Translations under genes and position numbers: made by a program | In this document: positions 9,439 to 19,091 of the stretch, in pieces | How positions within the stretch are numbered: position 1 is the first letter of the stretch | Layout: each line of letters opens with the position of its first letter | Notes under the pieces: generated by a model | Told to the model about the DNA's origin: nothing | The model's database searches: none | Seen by the model: only the letters and a program-made list of their open reading frames with translations | Assembly: GCA_031292665.1 (NCBI GenBank) | Contig: JARLGR010000184.1 | Span: 1 to 34,292, forward strand | Length of the DNA: 34,292 bases | Direction: 5' to 3' | Source: Mycobacterium sp. | GTDB taxonomy: Bacteria; Actinomycetota; Actinomycetes; Mycobacteriales; Mycobacteriaceae

Positions 9439-9957
9439 ATGACGCAGCAGACAGCCGAACTGAACGCCACGACGCTGGTGGCCGTGGAGGCCATCAAACA
9501 GCTCAAGGCCCGCTACTGCCGGCACCTGGACACCAAGGACTGGGCGGCATGGCGATCGCTGTTCACCGATGATTTCGTCAGCGACACGTCCGAGGCCGGC
9601 GGCAAACTGATTCTCGGCGCCGACGACTTCGTGGCGTTCACCCGGAAAGCCCTCGGTCGTCGCTCGCAGCGAACCGCGCATCAGGTGCACGCGCCCGAGA
9701 TCGGGCTCACGTCGACCACGACGGCACGCGGCGTGTGGGCACTGCAGGATGTCGTCCGGTTCGGACCGGGCGTGACACTGGTCGGATACGGCCACTACCA
9801 CGAAACCTACGAAAACATCGCCGGACAGTGGTTCATCAAGAGTTCCAAGCTAACTCGGCTGCGGGAGGATATCGTCACTCCGGTGTTCACCATCTACGTC
9901 TCCGACCGGATCCGCAACGGGATCGCCAAGCTCGCCAGCCGGGTGACGAACTCATGA
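9439..9957 (+). CDS. SnoaL-like (NTF2 superfamily) protein
   Basis: The product has 172 residues from ATG 9439. The opening AIKQLKARYCRHLDTKDWAA followed by WRSLFTDDFVSD is the signature start of the mycobacterial SnoaL-like group. It is followed by VAFTRKALG, TAHQVHAPEI, GVWALQDVVRF and GYGHYHETYE, the curved-sheet strands of the cone fold. Members include steroid isomerase-like and BaiE-like dehydratase-like enzymes. His near position 78 (TAHQVH) is a conserved pocket residue. The stop overlaps the next start (ATGA), so it is coupled to the epimerase. Its substrate is unknown; a small hydrophobic or steroid-like molecule is an inference. Confidence 0.85.
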   Translation: MTQQTAELNATTLVAVEAIKQLKARYCRHLDTKDWAAWRSLFTDDFVSDTSEAGGKLILGADDFVAFTRKALGRRSQRTAHQVHAPEIGLTSTTTARGVWALQDVVRFGPGVTLVGYGHYHETYENIAGQWFIKSSKLTRLREDIVTPVFTIYVSDRIRNGIAKLASRVTNS

Positions 9958-11062
9958 CCGTCACCACCGTTCTGATCACCGGCGCGTTCGGACAGGTCGG
10001 CAAGCGATGCACGGAAATCCTGCTCGACCGGGGACGAACCGTGATCGCGATGGATCTGCGTTCCGACGCAAACGCTGCCGTCGAGCAAGAACTGCGCGCC
10101 GGCAAGCACCCCGGGACGCTGATACCGGCCTATGCCGATCTCACCGACGCGGGGGCGGTGCGGGATCTGGTCGCGACCCATCGGCCCGAAGCGATCATTC
10201 ACTTCGCCGCCGTCCTTTCTCCCCTGTCGTACCGCAATCCCGCGCAGGCCCGCAAGGTCAATGTGGGGGGCACCGACAATCTGCTGGCGGCGGCGGCGGC
10301 ATTGCCCCGACCACCGCTGTTCCTGATGGCATCGAGCGCCGCGGTGTACGGGTCGCGTAACCCCCACCGCTACCCCGAGCGCATCACGGCGGACACCCCG
10401 GTCAACCCCGTCGACCAGTACGGACAGGACAAAGTGCAGGCCGAGGAGGCGGTGCGCGCCAGCGGCGTGCCGTATGCGCTCCTGCGGCTGGGCGGGGTCA
10501 TCTCGCCGGATACTCAGTCCAGCATCAACGGCGACCACTTGGCTCTGTTGCGCTCGATGCCGGGCGACAATCGCATCCACATGGTCGACGTGCGTGACGT
10601 GGCGCTGGCATTCGCCAACGCCGTCGACCGCGAAGCCACGATCGCGGGCAAGACCCTGCTCATCGGCGGTGACGAGTCATATGTGCTGCTGCAGAGCGAC
10701 TTTCAGGACGAACTGATGACCGCCGTCGGCCTGGGCGCCCTGGGCCCCTCCGCCAGCCTGCCCGGTGACCCCGCCGACGACCGCGGCTGGAGCTTCACCG
10801 GCTGGTTCGACACCACCGAAGCGCAGGAACTCCTCGACTTCCAAGAGCACGACTGGCGCCAGACCCGAGCCTGGCTTGCCGAATCCAGCGGCCACCGGCG
10901 CATCGTGTTGCGCGCGCTGGGCCCGATACTGCGCCCAATCCTGCGTTCCGCTCTGGAACTGCAGCGCCGGATCGAGGGACGAGGTCCCTACGCCGACCCG
11001 TGGACGCTGATCGAGAAGAAATACGGGCCGGGTGCGCTCGCTGTGCCGGACCAGCCCGCAGA

Positions 11063-11066
<4 letters not shown>
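9954..11066 (+). CDS. NAD-dependent epimerase/dehydratase (extended SDR)
   Basis: The product has 370 residues from ATG 9954. The Rossmann motif GAFGQVG lies at residues 10-16, Asp34 (MDLR) fits NAD preference, and catalytic Ser128 (ASSAAVYG), Tyr156 and Lys160 (YGQDK) are intact. [13 protein letters not shown] and [10 protein letters not shown] are typical of sugar or sterol epimerases/dehydrogenases. The C-terminal 120 residues ([21 protein letters not shown]) are a family-specific tail. It forms a coupled pair with the SnoaL-like gene. Its stop TAG shares a CTAG palindrome with the stop of the convergent aldo/keto reductase. The reaction could be on a nucleotide sugar or a hydroxysteroid; the sequence does not decide. 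Confidence 0.87.
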
Positions 11067-12034
<968 letters not shown>

Positions 12035-12088
12035 GGGGCCATTCTGCGCTCAGCGGCTTCGGGGTTCGGGACGGGTACCGTGGCCGGC

Positions 12089-13405
12089 GTGGACCGCGTA
12101 GACGCCGCGCGCCCCGCCCGCAACCTGGCGGTGGACTTCTACCGTGTGTCGGGCGTGGTCCTCATCGTGCTGGGCCACTGGCTCGCCGGTTCTGTCACCT
12201 ACCACGACGGACAGTTCGGCCGCGAAAACCCGCTCCTCGACATGCCGTGGACGCAATGGCTGACCTGGATTTTCCAAGCCGTCCCGGTGTTCTTCTTCGT
12301 GGCCGGCTACGCGGGGGCCGTGTCGTGGGCGCATCGACGCGACGCCGACGGTTTCTCGCGCGAGGCGTGGATTCGGCACCGACTGGCCCGGGTTCTGGGG
12401 CCGACGACGGTGTACGTGGCGCTGGTGTCGGTCGTCGTGGTGGTGCTGCAGGCCTTGGGGGTTGCCGGCTACGTGCTGGAGTACGCGGGCTGGGCCGTGG
12501 CCATGCACCTGTGGTTTCTCGCCGTGTACGTGTTGGTGGTGTCGCTGACCCCCGTTGCCATTGCGGCACAACGCCGATGGGGCCTGAGGCCGGTGCTCGC
12601 ACTGGCGGCGGGCGTCGTGATTGTCGACGCCGTCTCGCTCGCGGGACATGTCCCCTACCTCGGCTGGCTGAACTACCTGCTGTGCTGGGGCCTGCTCTAC
12701 CAACTCGGAATAGCTTGGCACGGCGGGTTGTTCGCCGGCCGAAGGCCAGTCATGCTGGCGGCCGGGTCGGCGGTCGCCCTGGCGCTGCTGATCCGACTCG
12801 GGCCCTACCCGGTCAGCATGATCGGCGTTCCCGGCCAAGCGATCGAGAACACGACGCCGCCGACGGTGGCGATGCTGGCCTACGGGTGCACGCAGGTCGG
12901 CCTGGCGGCGGCGGTTGCACCGGCGCTCAACCGCTTGCTGCGGCCCCGCCTCGTGCAGCGCGCGCTGTCCACCGCCAACGCGAACGTGATGGCGCTGTAC
13001 CTGTGGCACATGGTGCCGGTGGTAATCGTCGCGTTCGTCGGCTATCCCGCGGGACTGATACCGCAACCGCATGAGGGAACGGCGGCCTGGTGGCTGGTCC
13101 GGCTGGAATGGATCGCCATCCTGAGCCTGGTCACCGCGGTCGAGATAATTCTGCTGTGGTCGCTGCGACGCTTCTTCGCGGCCCCGCTGCCCATGCTTCG
13201 CGTGCCGCTCAGCGATCGCCGGGCCGAGATCGTCATGCTTACCGGCGCCCTGCTGGCTGCCGGCGGCCTGCACTGGCTGGCCCAGGTGGGCTTTGCCCCC
13301 GACGGGCGTTTCTCCTGGTTGACCGCCATGATTTTCGCCGGCGGGGTGCTCCTGGTGGCGTTGCGCCCCAAGCAGGAGGTTGCTCAGCGACTTACGGCCC
13401 CTTGA
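12089..13405 (+). CDS. Acyltransferase-3 family integral membrane protein
   Basis: From GTG 12089 (GTG 12080 adds three residues) this is about 438 residues with roughly ten hydrophobic helices. The beginning, RNLAVDFYRVSGVVLIVLGHWL, contains the family's cytoplasmic Arg/Asp segment and the catalytic-type His at the end of helix 1. FQAVPVFFFVAGYAGAVSW is the second signature, and NANVMALYLWHMVPVV carries another conserved histidine. Such proteins O-acylate sugars or lipids of the envelope. Its acceptor is unknown and no neighbour identifies it. The long open frame that continues upstream to 11324 is antisense to the aldo/keto reductase and is not part of the gene. Confidence 0.85.
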   Translation: MDRVDAARPARNLAVDFYRVSGVVLIVLGHWLAGSVTYHDGQFGRENPLLDMPWTQWLTWIFQAVPVFFFVAGYAGAVSWAHRRDADGFSREAWIRHRLARVLGPTTVYVALVSVVVVVLQALGVAGYVLEYAGWAVAMHLWFLAVYVLVVSLTPVAIAAQRRWGLRPVLALAAGVVIVDAVSLAGHVPYLGWLNYLLCWGLLYQLGIAWHGGLFAGRRPVMLAAGSAVALALLIRLGPYPVSMIGVPGQAIENTTPPTVAMLAYGCTQVGLAAAVAPALNRLLRPRLVQRALSTANANVMALYLWHMVPVVIVAFVGYPAGLIPQPHEGTAAWWLVRLEWIAILSLVTAVEIILLWSLRRFFAAPLPMLRVPLSDRRAEIVMLTGALLAAGGLHWLAQVGFAPDGRFSWLTAMIFAGGVLLVALRPKQEVAQRLTAP

Positions 13406-13519
13406 CAGGGGACGTAGTGCCCTGGTCGGGGGCGATATCGAGGCGAAAGATTTCCTCAGGTTCCGAGTAATTTGAGCGTCCGGACCTGACGGAGACAACG
13501 TCGCTAAGGGAGTGCGCAG

Positions 13520-13828
13520 ATGTTAAACAGCCTATCGGTCCACAGCAACCCTCAGCAGCTCGCGCAGGATGCCGAGCTATTGAAGGAATCCGGTGTGCAC
13601 AAGCTCGTCGTCACAGACCGCGACGGCAACTGCTTAGCGTTCGTCTTGGCCTGGGACAGCTTCCACTATGACCCCGAAACCGACACCTACGTGTGCGTTG
13701 CCGACGCTGACGGCAGAGAACTCATGACCATGTACACCGCCGGTGAAGTCAAGTCAGCGCCTGGCGAGAACATGTATGTCGTCACTGCACCGGATAAATT
13801 CAGTGGAGAGCGTCGCAGGCCCTGCTGA
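13520..13828 (+). CDS. Small hypothetical protein, 102 residues
   Basis: I do not recognise this gene. The predicted protein is acidic and soluble, starts MLNSLSVHSNPQQLAQDAEL and contains KLVVTDRDGNCLAFVLAWDS, HYDPETDTYVCVADADGREL and APGENMYVV. The alternating strands resemble a small beta-rich domain, but I can name no family. AGGGAG lies about 11 bases before the ATG. Codon use is somewhat less GC-biased than in the flanking genes. It stands alone between the acyltransferase and the tetR/mce block, on the same strand. It is probably real, given the ribosome site and uninterrupted frame, but expression is unproven. Confidence 0.55.
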   Translation: MLNSLSVHSNPQQLAQDAELLKESGVHKLVVTDRDGNCLAFVLAWDSFHYDPETDTYVCVADADGRELMTMYTAGEVKSAPGENMYVVTAPDKFSGERRRPC

Positions 13829-13856
13829 CCTACCCGACACGGGGCAATCTCCGCCC

Positions 13857-13900
13857 TTGAGCGTCACTTCGCGACGGTTATGATAGACCGTCCGTACGGT
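13857..13900 (+). promoter_or_regulatory. Promoter and operator of the second tetR gene
   Basis: TTGAGC (13857-13862), a 16-base spacer and TATGAT (13879-13884) form a good promoter. Directly downstream, over the expected start of transcription, lies ACCGTCCGTACGGT (13887-13900) with the palindromic core CCGTACGG at 13892-13899. The same core is in the mce promoter at 14764-14771. This suggests autoregulation. Confidence 0.65.
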
Positions 13901-13922
13901 TAGTTGCGCCGAAGGGTTGAAG

Positions 13923-14594
13923 ATGCCCAGATCGCCTGGTCGACGTGGCGAGATTCTCGACGCGTTTGTCCGCTATGTCGCCGAACGTGGTTACGACAGA
14001 ACGAATATCGGCGACATCGCCGACGAGCTTGGCATGTCCAAGGGCACCATCGTTCATCACTTCGGGACCAAATCGCAGATGCTGCGGGAGCTTGAAGAAA
14101 CCCACCTGGCGCGCCAGCTCGACGTGCTACGGATGGTGTGGGATCGCCTGGCCGCGCCGCACGAACGCATCGCCGCGATCATTTACGCCTCCGCAATGCT
14201 GCAGGTGATCGCCCGCAACGCGACGGTGGCAAGCCAGCGCGAGGTGGTTCAGCTGTTCGACGACCCGGCGATGCAGCAAGTGCGTAAGTTGCGGGAACAG
14301 TTGCAAAACCTCGCGATTGACGAGATCCGTTCCGGGGTTGAGCGCGGCGTGTTCCGGGGCGTGGACGTCGAATTGGCGGCACTGCAGCTGTGGGGATCGC
14401 TGGAGTGGATGTGGGTGTGGTTCGATCCCGCCGATTTCCGGACACCCGAACAAGTCGGGGCCGCTTTTGTCGACGTGTTCCTCGGCGGACTGCTGCTCGA
14501 CCGCCTGGGGCTTAGCAAGTGGGCGAACCCTTCCGCGGAGGTCGTCTCGGTGGTGCGCGAGTGCCTTACCGCGGTAACGGGTGCGACAGCTTGA
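13923..14594 (+). CDS. TetR family regulator, probable regulator of the mce operon
   Basis: The product has 223 residues from ATG 13923 (TTG 13917 adds two; GAAGGG lies at 13911-13916). The N-terminus is a clear TetR domain: RRGEILDAFVRYVAERGYDR, TNIGDIADELGMSKGTIVHH and FGTKSQML. The C-terminal half, with ERIAAIIYASAMLQVIARN, FDDPAMQQVRKLREQLQN and LQLWGSLEWMWVWFDP, is of the TetR_C type in regulators of lipid or acyl-CoA genes. The gene precedes a full mce operon by about 490 bases on the same strand. Both promoters carry CCGTACGG. It has one DNA-binding domain, so it is not an Mce3R-type double regulator. Repression of the mce operon with a lipid effector is inferred. Confidence 0.85.
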   Translation: MPRSPGRRGEILDAFVRYVAERGYDRTNIGDIADELGMSKGTIVHHFGTKSQMLRELEETHLARQLDVLRMVWDRLAAPHERIAAIIYASAMLQVIARNATVASQREVVQLFDDPAMQQVRKLREQLQNLAIDEIRSGVERGVFRGVDVELAALQLWGSLEWMWVWFDPADFRTPEQVGAAFVDVFLGGLLLDRLGLSKWANPSAEVVSVVRECLTAVTGATA

Positions 14595-14755
14595 CCGCGT
14601 AGCAACAGAATGCATTGCGCAGGGCGGTAATTGGCTGTATGCGCTTCCAGCTGAAGCGCCAATCCGTCCGTGACCGGAGACAATTCCGACCGTACGCCGA
14701 ATCGGTTGATCCGCGGGACGGTCCCTCCCAAGCGGCCTGCGGCTTCTTGCATTTG

Positions 14756-14785
14756 TTGACTGACCGTACGGTCTAATGCGATAGT
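14756..14785 (+). promoter_or_regulatory. Probable mce promoter with a perfect 12-bp palindromic operator
   Basis: TTGACT (14756-14761) and GATAGT (14780-14785) are separated by 18 bases. The spacer begins with the perfect palindrome GACCGTACGGTC (14762-14773). A repressor bound there would block RNA polymerase. Its core CCGTACGG and the following TGCG match the site at the tetR promoter. Confidence 0.68.
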
Positions 14786-14828
14786 TGCCGCGTGGCGCAA
14801 ACGCGGGCGACATGGGGTCGGAGGGCCG

Positions 14829-15017
14829 GTGACCGAGGCCGTGGGTTGGCAGGATCACGCGGTCGGCCGGCGTCGGGACCACGCGCGACACCGGGGGGCG
14901 CACCAAGGACTGTTGCGCCGGGCTCTCGGGGTGAAAATCCGCGAACTGGCATCGTCGACCGAAATCTCGAAACACTTTCTGGTGAAACGTTTTTCGCGGC
15001 ACGTCGGGCGGCCATAA
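14829..15017 (+). pseudogene. Possible remnant of a TetR DNA-binding domain
   Basis: A 62-codon frame from GTG 14829 ends with GVKIRELASSTEISKHFLVK followed by RF. This resembles helices 2-3 of TetR proteins (typically GVxxREIAxxAGVSKxxLYxHF). The upstream residues are Arg/His-rich and do not look like a proper first helix, and the frame stops right after the helix-turn-helix. It may be a degraded second regulator gene, the end of a deleted one, or chance similarity. Confidence 0.35.
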
Positions 15018-15084
15018 CGACGTCGACATGGACACGTACCGCGGGCGCGACGCGCCGAGTGTCGTCACGTCGGGGTCCGCGCAG

Positions 15085-15879
15085 ATGACTATGCCGGACA
15101 CCATTGCCGGCAAAATCGGCAACAGGATCCGACCAGGGGCGGAAGTGGCCGGCGGGTTCTTCCGCATGTGCGTGCTCACCGGCAAAGCCCTGATGAAGCC
15201 GTTCGAATGGCGTGAGTTCATCTGGGTTGGCTGGTTCCTCATGCGGGTCTCGCTGCTGCCCACTATCGCGGTGTCCATCCCCGAAACCGTGCTGCTCATC
15301 TTCACGCTCAACCTCCTGCTGGCCGAGATCGGTGCCGCCGACGTCTCCGGTGCTGGTGCCGCGATCGGTGCGGTCACCCAACTCGGCCCGATCGTGACGG
15401 TGCTGGTAGTCGCCGGCGCCGGGGGCACCGCCATCTGCGCCGACCTCGGCGCGCGCACCATCCGCGAGGAAATCGATGCGCTCGAGGTGCTCGGCATCGA
15501 CCCGATCCACCGGCTGGTGGTGCCGCGCGTCGTCGCCTCGACGATCGTCGCGGTGCTGCTCAACGGCCTCGTGGTCGCCGTCGGCCTGGGGGGCGGCTAC
15601 CTCTTCAGCGTGTACCTGCAGAACGTCTCGAGCGGTGCCTACCTCTCGACGTTGACATCGCTCACCGGCCTACCCGAGGTGGTGATCGCGTTTATCAAGG
15701 CCGCGACGTTCGGCCTGATCGCCGGTCTGGTCGGCTGTTACCGCGGGCTGATCGTTCGCGGCGGGTCCAAAGGTCTGGGCACCGCCGTCAACGAGACCGT
15801 GGTGCTGTGTTTCATCGCGCTGTTCGCGGTCAACGCGGCGCTGACCACCATCGGTGTCCGGTTCGGAACGGGGCGCTGA
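15085..15879 (+). CDS. yrbEA: YrbEA, MlaE-type permease of the mce lipid importer
   Basis: The product has 264 residues from ATG 15085 (ATG 15091 also possible; ATG 15028 would add an unusual tail). It is an integral membrane permease of the MlaE family, one of the two paired permeases that accept lipid from the Mce chain. Family blocks are intact: GGFFRMCVLTGKAL, VSIPETVLLIFTLNLLLAEI, AVTQLGPIVTVLVVAGAGG, ICADLGARTIREEIDALEVL and GLIVRGGSKGLGTAVNETVV. The EEIDALEVLGIDP loop is the segment that in MlaE proteins contacts the ATPase (MceG/Mkl, encoded elsewhere). It is first of eight same-strand genes. Confidence 0.95.
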   Translation: MTMPDTIAGKIGNRIRPGAEVAGGFFRMCVLTGKALMKPFEWREFIWVGWFLMRVSLLPTIAVSIPETVLLIFTLNLLLAEIGAADVSGAGAAIGAVTQLGPIVTVLVVAGAGGTAICADLGARTIREEIDALEVLGIDPIHRLVVPRVVASTIVAVLLNGLVVAVGLGGGYLFSVYLQNVSSGAYLSTLTSLTGLPEVVIAFIKAATFGLIAGLVGCYRGLIVRGGSKGLGTAVNETVVLCFIALFAVNAALTTIGVRFGTGR

Positions 15880-15880
15880 A

Positions 15881-16744
15881 ATGGCGACGGCTGCCACGCT
15901 GCATGCCCGCTTCCCGCGGGCCACCCTCAGTCGATACGGGGAAGCACCGGCACGGGTTCTGGTCGAGATCGGCCAGATGGTCTGGTTCGCACTGACTGCC
16001 GTCGGGCAGATCCCCTTCGCGGTGCGCCGCTACCCAAAAGAGCTGCTGCGGATCGTTGCCCAGATGGGGATGGGTACCGGCGCGATGGCCGTGGTCGGTG
16101 GCACCGCCGCCATCGTCGGCTTCATCACCCTGTCCGCGGGCTCATTGGTCGCCATCCAGGGCTACGCGACGCTGGGCAACATCGGCGTCGAGGCCTTCAC
16201 CGGATTTTTGGCCGCGCTGGTCAATGTCCGGTTCGTGGCGCCCGTGGCCGCCGGTCAGGCGCTCGCCGCGACGGTCGGCGCCGGCGCCACCGCCGAACTG
16301 GGCGCCATGCGCATCAGCGAGGAGATCGACGCGCTCGAGGTGATGAGCATCCGGTCGGTCGCCTTCCTGGCGTCCACCCGGGTGGTGGCGGGTCTCGTCG
16401 TCATCATCCCGCTCTACGCGTTGGCGATCACGCTGGCCTTCGTGTCCCAGCAGGTCACCACGGTTTTCTTCTACGGGCAGTCCGCCGGTACGTATAACCA
16501 CTACTTCCACACATTCCTGCGCCTCAACGACGTGGGGTGGTCGTTTGCGGAGGTGATCCTGGTTGCGGCGGTCGTGATGACCACCCACTGCTACTACGGC
16601 TACACCGCCAGCGGCGGCCCGGTCGGCGTCGGTGAGGCGGTCGGCCGGTCGATGCGGCTGTCGTTGATCACGATCGTTATCGTGGTCGTACTGACCGCGA
16701 TGGCGGTCTACGGCAAAAGCCCCAACTTCAACCTCACCGTGTAG
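15881..16744 (+). CDS. yrbEB: YrbEB, second MlaE-type permease
   Basis: The product has 287 residues from ATG 15881, one base after the yrbEA stop. It has the MlaE family helices and the motif EEIDALEVMSIRSVAFLAST, the partner of the similar loop in YrbEA. AVVGGTAAIVGFITLSAGSL and YYGYTASGGPVGVGEAVGRS are further family blocks. It forms the heterodimeric inner-membrane permease with YrbEA. The end is six bases before mceA. Confidence 0.95.
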   Translation: MATAATLHARFPRATLSRYGEAPARVLVEIGQMVWFALTAVGQIPFAVRRYPKELLRIVAQMGMGTGAMAVVGGTAAIVGFITLSAGSLVAIQGYATLGNIGVEAFTGFLAALVNVRFVAPVAAGQALAATVGAGATAELGAMRISEEIDALEVMSIRSVAFLASTRVVAGLVVIIPLYALAITLAFVSQQVTTVFFYGQSAGTYNHYFHTFLRLNDVGWSFAEVILVAAVVMTTHCYYGYTASGGPVGVGEAVGRSMRLSLITIVIVVVLTAMAVYGKSPNFNLTV

Positions 16745-16749
16745 CCGCC

Positions 16750-18054
16750 ATGACGTCCCCGGTGAAGGAGAACCCGCCACGCATCCCGCCGTACAAGACG
16801 GCGGCCGTGGTGTTCTTGGTCGTCGCCGCGGTGGTGCTGGGGTTCGTATGGTTGCAGTTCCGGGGCGAGCTCACGCCGAAGACGACCCTGACTATGCTGG
16901 CTCCCCGGTCCGGCCTGGTGATGGACACAGGATCGAAAGTCACCTACAACGGAGTCGAGATAGGCCGAGTATCAAGCATTTCCGAGATTCAGCGTGACGG
17001 CTCGCCGGCTGCCAAGTTCCTTATGGACGTGAAGCCGAAGTACATCAACCTGATTCCCGCCAACGTGGACGCCAAGATCAAGGCGACCACGGTGTTCGGC
17101 AACAAGTACGTGTCATTGACCTCGCCGAAAAACCCTACGCCGCAACGCATCACCGCAAAGCAGTTGATCGATGCGCGGGCGGTGACGACCGAGTTCAACA
17201 CCTTGTTCGAGACGCTCAACTCGATCGTGGAGAAGGTAGACCCGGTCAAGGTGAACCTGACGCTGGCCGCGGCCGCGCAGGCATTGACCGGCCTGGGCGA
17301 CAAGTTCGGGCAGGCGATCGTCAACGGCAACGCCATCCTCAACGACATCAATCCGCAGATGCCGCAGATCCGCCATGACATTCAGCGGCTTGCGGCCCTG
17401 GGCGACACCTACGCCAACGCCGCGCCGGATCTGATCGACTCCCTCAACCACGCGGTGATCACGGCGCGCACGCTGCACCGCCAGGAAGCCGAATTGGACG
17501 CCGCGTTACTGGCCGCGACCGGGTTGGGTAATACCGGGGAAGACATCTTCCGGCGCGGCGGTCCCTACCTGCAGCGCGGGCTCGCCGACATGCTGCCCAC
17601 CGCCCGGCTGCTCGACACCTACAGCCCCGAGATCTTCTGCACCATCCACAACTACTACGACGAAGAACCCGCGGCCAATGCGACGACTGGCGGCAACGGC
17701 TACTCGCTGAAAACCATGAGCGAGCTGACCTCGGGGTTGGGCGGCATTCTGACCCTCCCGGGGCTGGCCGGCACCGTGGCCACGGGGGGGCTCCTGGGGC
17801 TGGCCGGACTGGTCGGCGGGGCGCCGAATCCCTATGTGTTTCCGGACAATCTGCCCCGGGTGAACGCCCGCGGCGGGCCGGGGGGTGCGCCGGGTTGCTG
17901 GCAGGCCATCACCCGCGACCTGTGGCCCGCTCCCGAATTGGTGCTGGACACTGGCGCCAGTCTCGCCCCGTACAACCACCTGGACACCGGCTCACCGTAT
18001 GCCATCGAATACGTGTGGGGCCGCCAAGTCGGGGACAACACGATCAACCCATGA
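16750..18054 (+). CDS. mceA: MceA, mammalian-cell-entry family protein
   Basis: The product has 434 residues. It has one N-terminal helix (about residues 17-36, AAVVFLVVAAVVLGFVWLQF), then the MCE domain (about 40-120) with LAPRSGLVMDTGSKVTYNGV, EIGRVSSI and KATTVFGNKYVSL. The long helical region of about 130-270 forms the tunnel-like part of the hexamer, and a Gly/Pro-rich C-terminal domain follows with YVWGRQVGDN. MceA-F assemble into a periplasmic chain that shuttles lipids to YrbEA/B. The stop overlaps the mceB start. Confidence 0.95.
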   Translation: MTSPVKENPPRIPPYKTAAVVFLVVAAVVLGFVWLQFRGELTPKTTLTMLAPRSGLVMDTGSKVTYNGVEIGRVSSISEIQRDGSPAAKFLMDVKPKYINLIPANVDAKIKATTVFGNKYVSLTSPKNPTPQRITAKQLIDARAVTTEFNTLFETLNSIVEKVDPVKVNLTLAAAAQALTGLGDKFGQAIVNGNAILNDINPQMPQIRHDIQRLAALGDTYANAAPDLIDSLNHAVITARTLHRQEAELDAALLAATGLGNTGEDIFRRGGPYLQRGLADMLPTARLLDTYSPEIFCTIHNYYDEEPAANATTGGNGYSLKTMSELTSGLGGILTLPGLAGTVATGGLLGLAGLVGGAPNPYVFPDNLPRVNARGGPGGAPGCWQAITRDLWPAPELVLDTGASLAPYNHLDTGSPYAIEYVWGRQVGDNTINP

Positions 18055-19091
18055 AACTCACCGGCTCCGCTATCAAGCTCGGCATCGTCTCGTTGGTGCT
18101 GACGCTGATCACCGTCTCGATCGTTGTGGTGTTCGCCCAGATGCGCTTCAACCGCACCAACAGCTACAGCGCGGAGTTCAGCAACGGCAGCGGCCTGAAA
18201 GACGGCCAGTTCGTCCGCGCCTCCGGAGTCGAGGTCGGCAAGGTCAAAAAGGTGCGGCTGATCGACGGCGGCACGCGGGTACGGGTGGAGTTCGATGTCG
18301 ACCGCTCGATACCGCTCTACCAGTCGACGAGCGCCCAGATCCGCTATCTCAACCTGTTCGCCGACCGCTACCTGGAGCTCAAACGCGGCGAGGGCGAGGG
18401 CGCCGACCGGGTCCTGCCGCCGGGCGGATTCATCCCGCTGTCCCGAACTACACCGGCGCTGGATCTCGACGCCCTGATCGGTGGTTTCAAGCCGCTGTTC
18501 CGGGCGCTGGAACCGGAAAAGGTCAACACCATTGCGTCGGCCATCATCAACGTGTTTCAGGGTCAGGGCGGCACGATCAACGACATTCTCGACCAGACCG
18601 CGCAGCTGACCGCACACATCGCCGAGCGCGACCAGGCGATCGGCGAGGTGGTCAAGAACCTGAACCTCGTGCTGGACACCACGGTTAGGCATCGCAAGGA
18701 GTTCGACCAGACCGTCGACAACTTCGAGAGATTGATCACCGGGCTGCAAAACCACGCGGACCCCCTGGCCGCCGGCGTCGCGAACATCAGCAACGCCGCC
18801 GGAACGGTCGCCGACCTCCTGGCGGAGAATCGGGCATTGCTGCACAAGGAGATCGACTACCTGCAGGCGCTCCAGCAACCGCTGGTCGACCAGCGTGATC
18901 AACTCAGCGATCTCATCCACAAAACGCCGACGGCACTCAATCTGATCGGTCGCAGCATCGGCCTCTACGGGGACTGGGTGAACTTCTACCTCTGCGACCT
19001 TTCGATCAGATGGAACGGGCTGCAGCCCGGCGGTCCGGTCCGCACGGTGCGGATCTGGCAGCAGCCCACGGGCAGGTGCACGCCGCAATGA
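18051..19091 (+). CDS. mceB: MceB, mce operon subunit
   Basis: The product has 346 residues from ATG 18051, overlapping the mceA stop (ATGA). It has an N-terminal helix (about 8-30, LGIVSLVLTLITVSIVVVFA). The MCE domain contains YSAEFSNGSGLKDGQFVRAS and GVEVGKVKKV. A long helix-rich stretch follows, ending in the family tail FYLCDLSIRWNG and RIWQQPTGRCTPQ. There is no lipobox. It is a subunit of the hexameric Mce needle. Confidence 0.94.
   Translation: MKLTGSAIKLGIVSLVLTLITVSIVVVFAQMRFNRTNSYSAEFSNGSGLKDGQFVRASGVEVGKVKKVRLIDGGTRVRVEFDVDRSIPLYQSTSAQIRYLNLFADRYLELKRGEGEGADRVLPPGGFIPLSRTTPALDLDALIGGFKPLFRALEPEKVNTIASAIINVFQGQGGTINDILDQTAQLTAHIAERDQAIGEVVKNLNLVLDTTVRHRKEFDQTVDNFERLITGLQNHADPLAAGVANISNAAGTVADLLAENRALLHKEIDYLQALQQPLVDQRDQLSDLIHKTPTALNLIGRSIGLYGDWVNFYLCDLSIRWNGLQPGGPVRTVRIWQQPTGRCTPQ

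Larger units (their letters stand above)
14595..15084. other. 490-bp gap between tetR and yrbEA
   Basis: Besides the mce promoter/operator (14756-14785) and a possible regulator remnant (14829-15017), it holds a second partial site, GACCGTACG, at 14688-14696. No other gene is convincing. The leader from the promoter to yrbEA would be about 290 bases, unusually long unless the remnant was once the first gene. Confidence 0.5.

Noticed and set aside
13399-13409. CCCCT-TGAC-AGGGG hairpin at the end of the acyltransferase gene as a terminator
   Set aside because: The stem is only five base pairs (plus part of the stop codon in the loop) and is not followed by T residues.
12050-13498. Long open frame (482 codons) on the minus strand
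   Set aside because: It is antisense to the acyltransferase gene, is rich in His/Gln/Arg without any family pattern, and arises from the high-GC codon bias.
14792-15088. Possible leaderless gene starting at GTG 14792, seven bases after the mce -10 element
   Set aside because: The spacing is right, but the product is an Arg/Gly/Thr-rich string without family features, and the frame at 14829 makes more sense.
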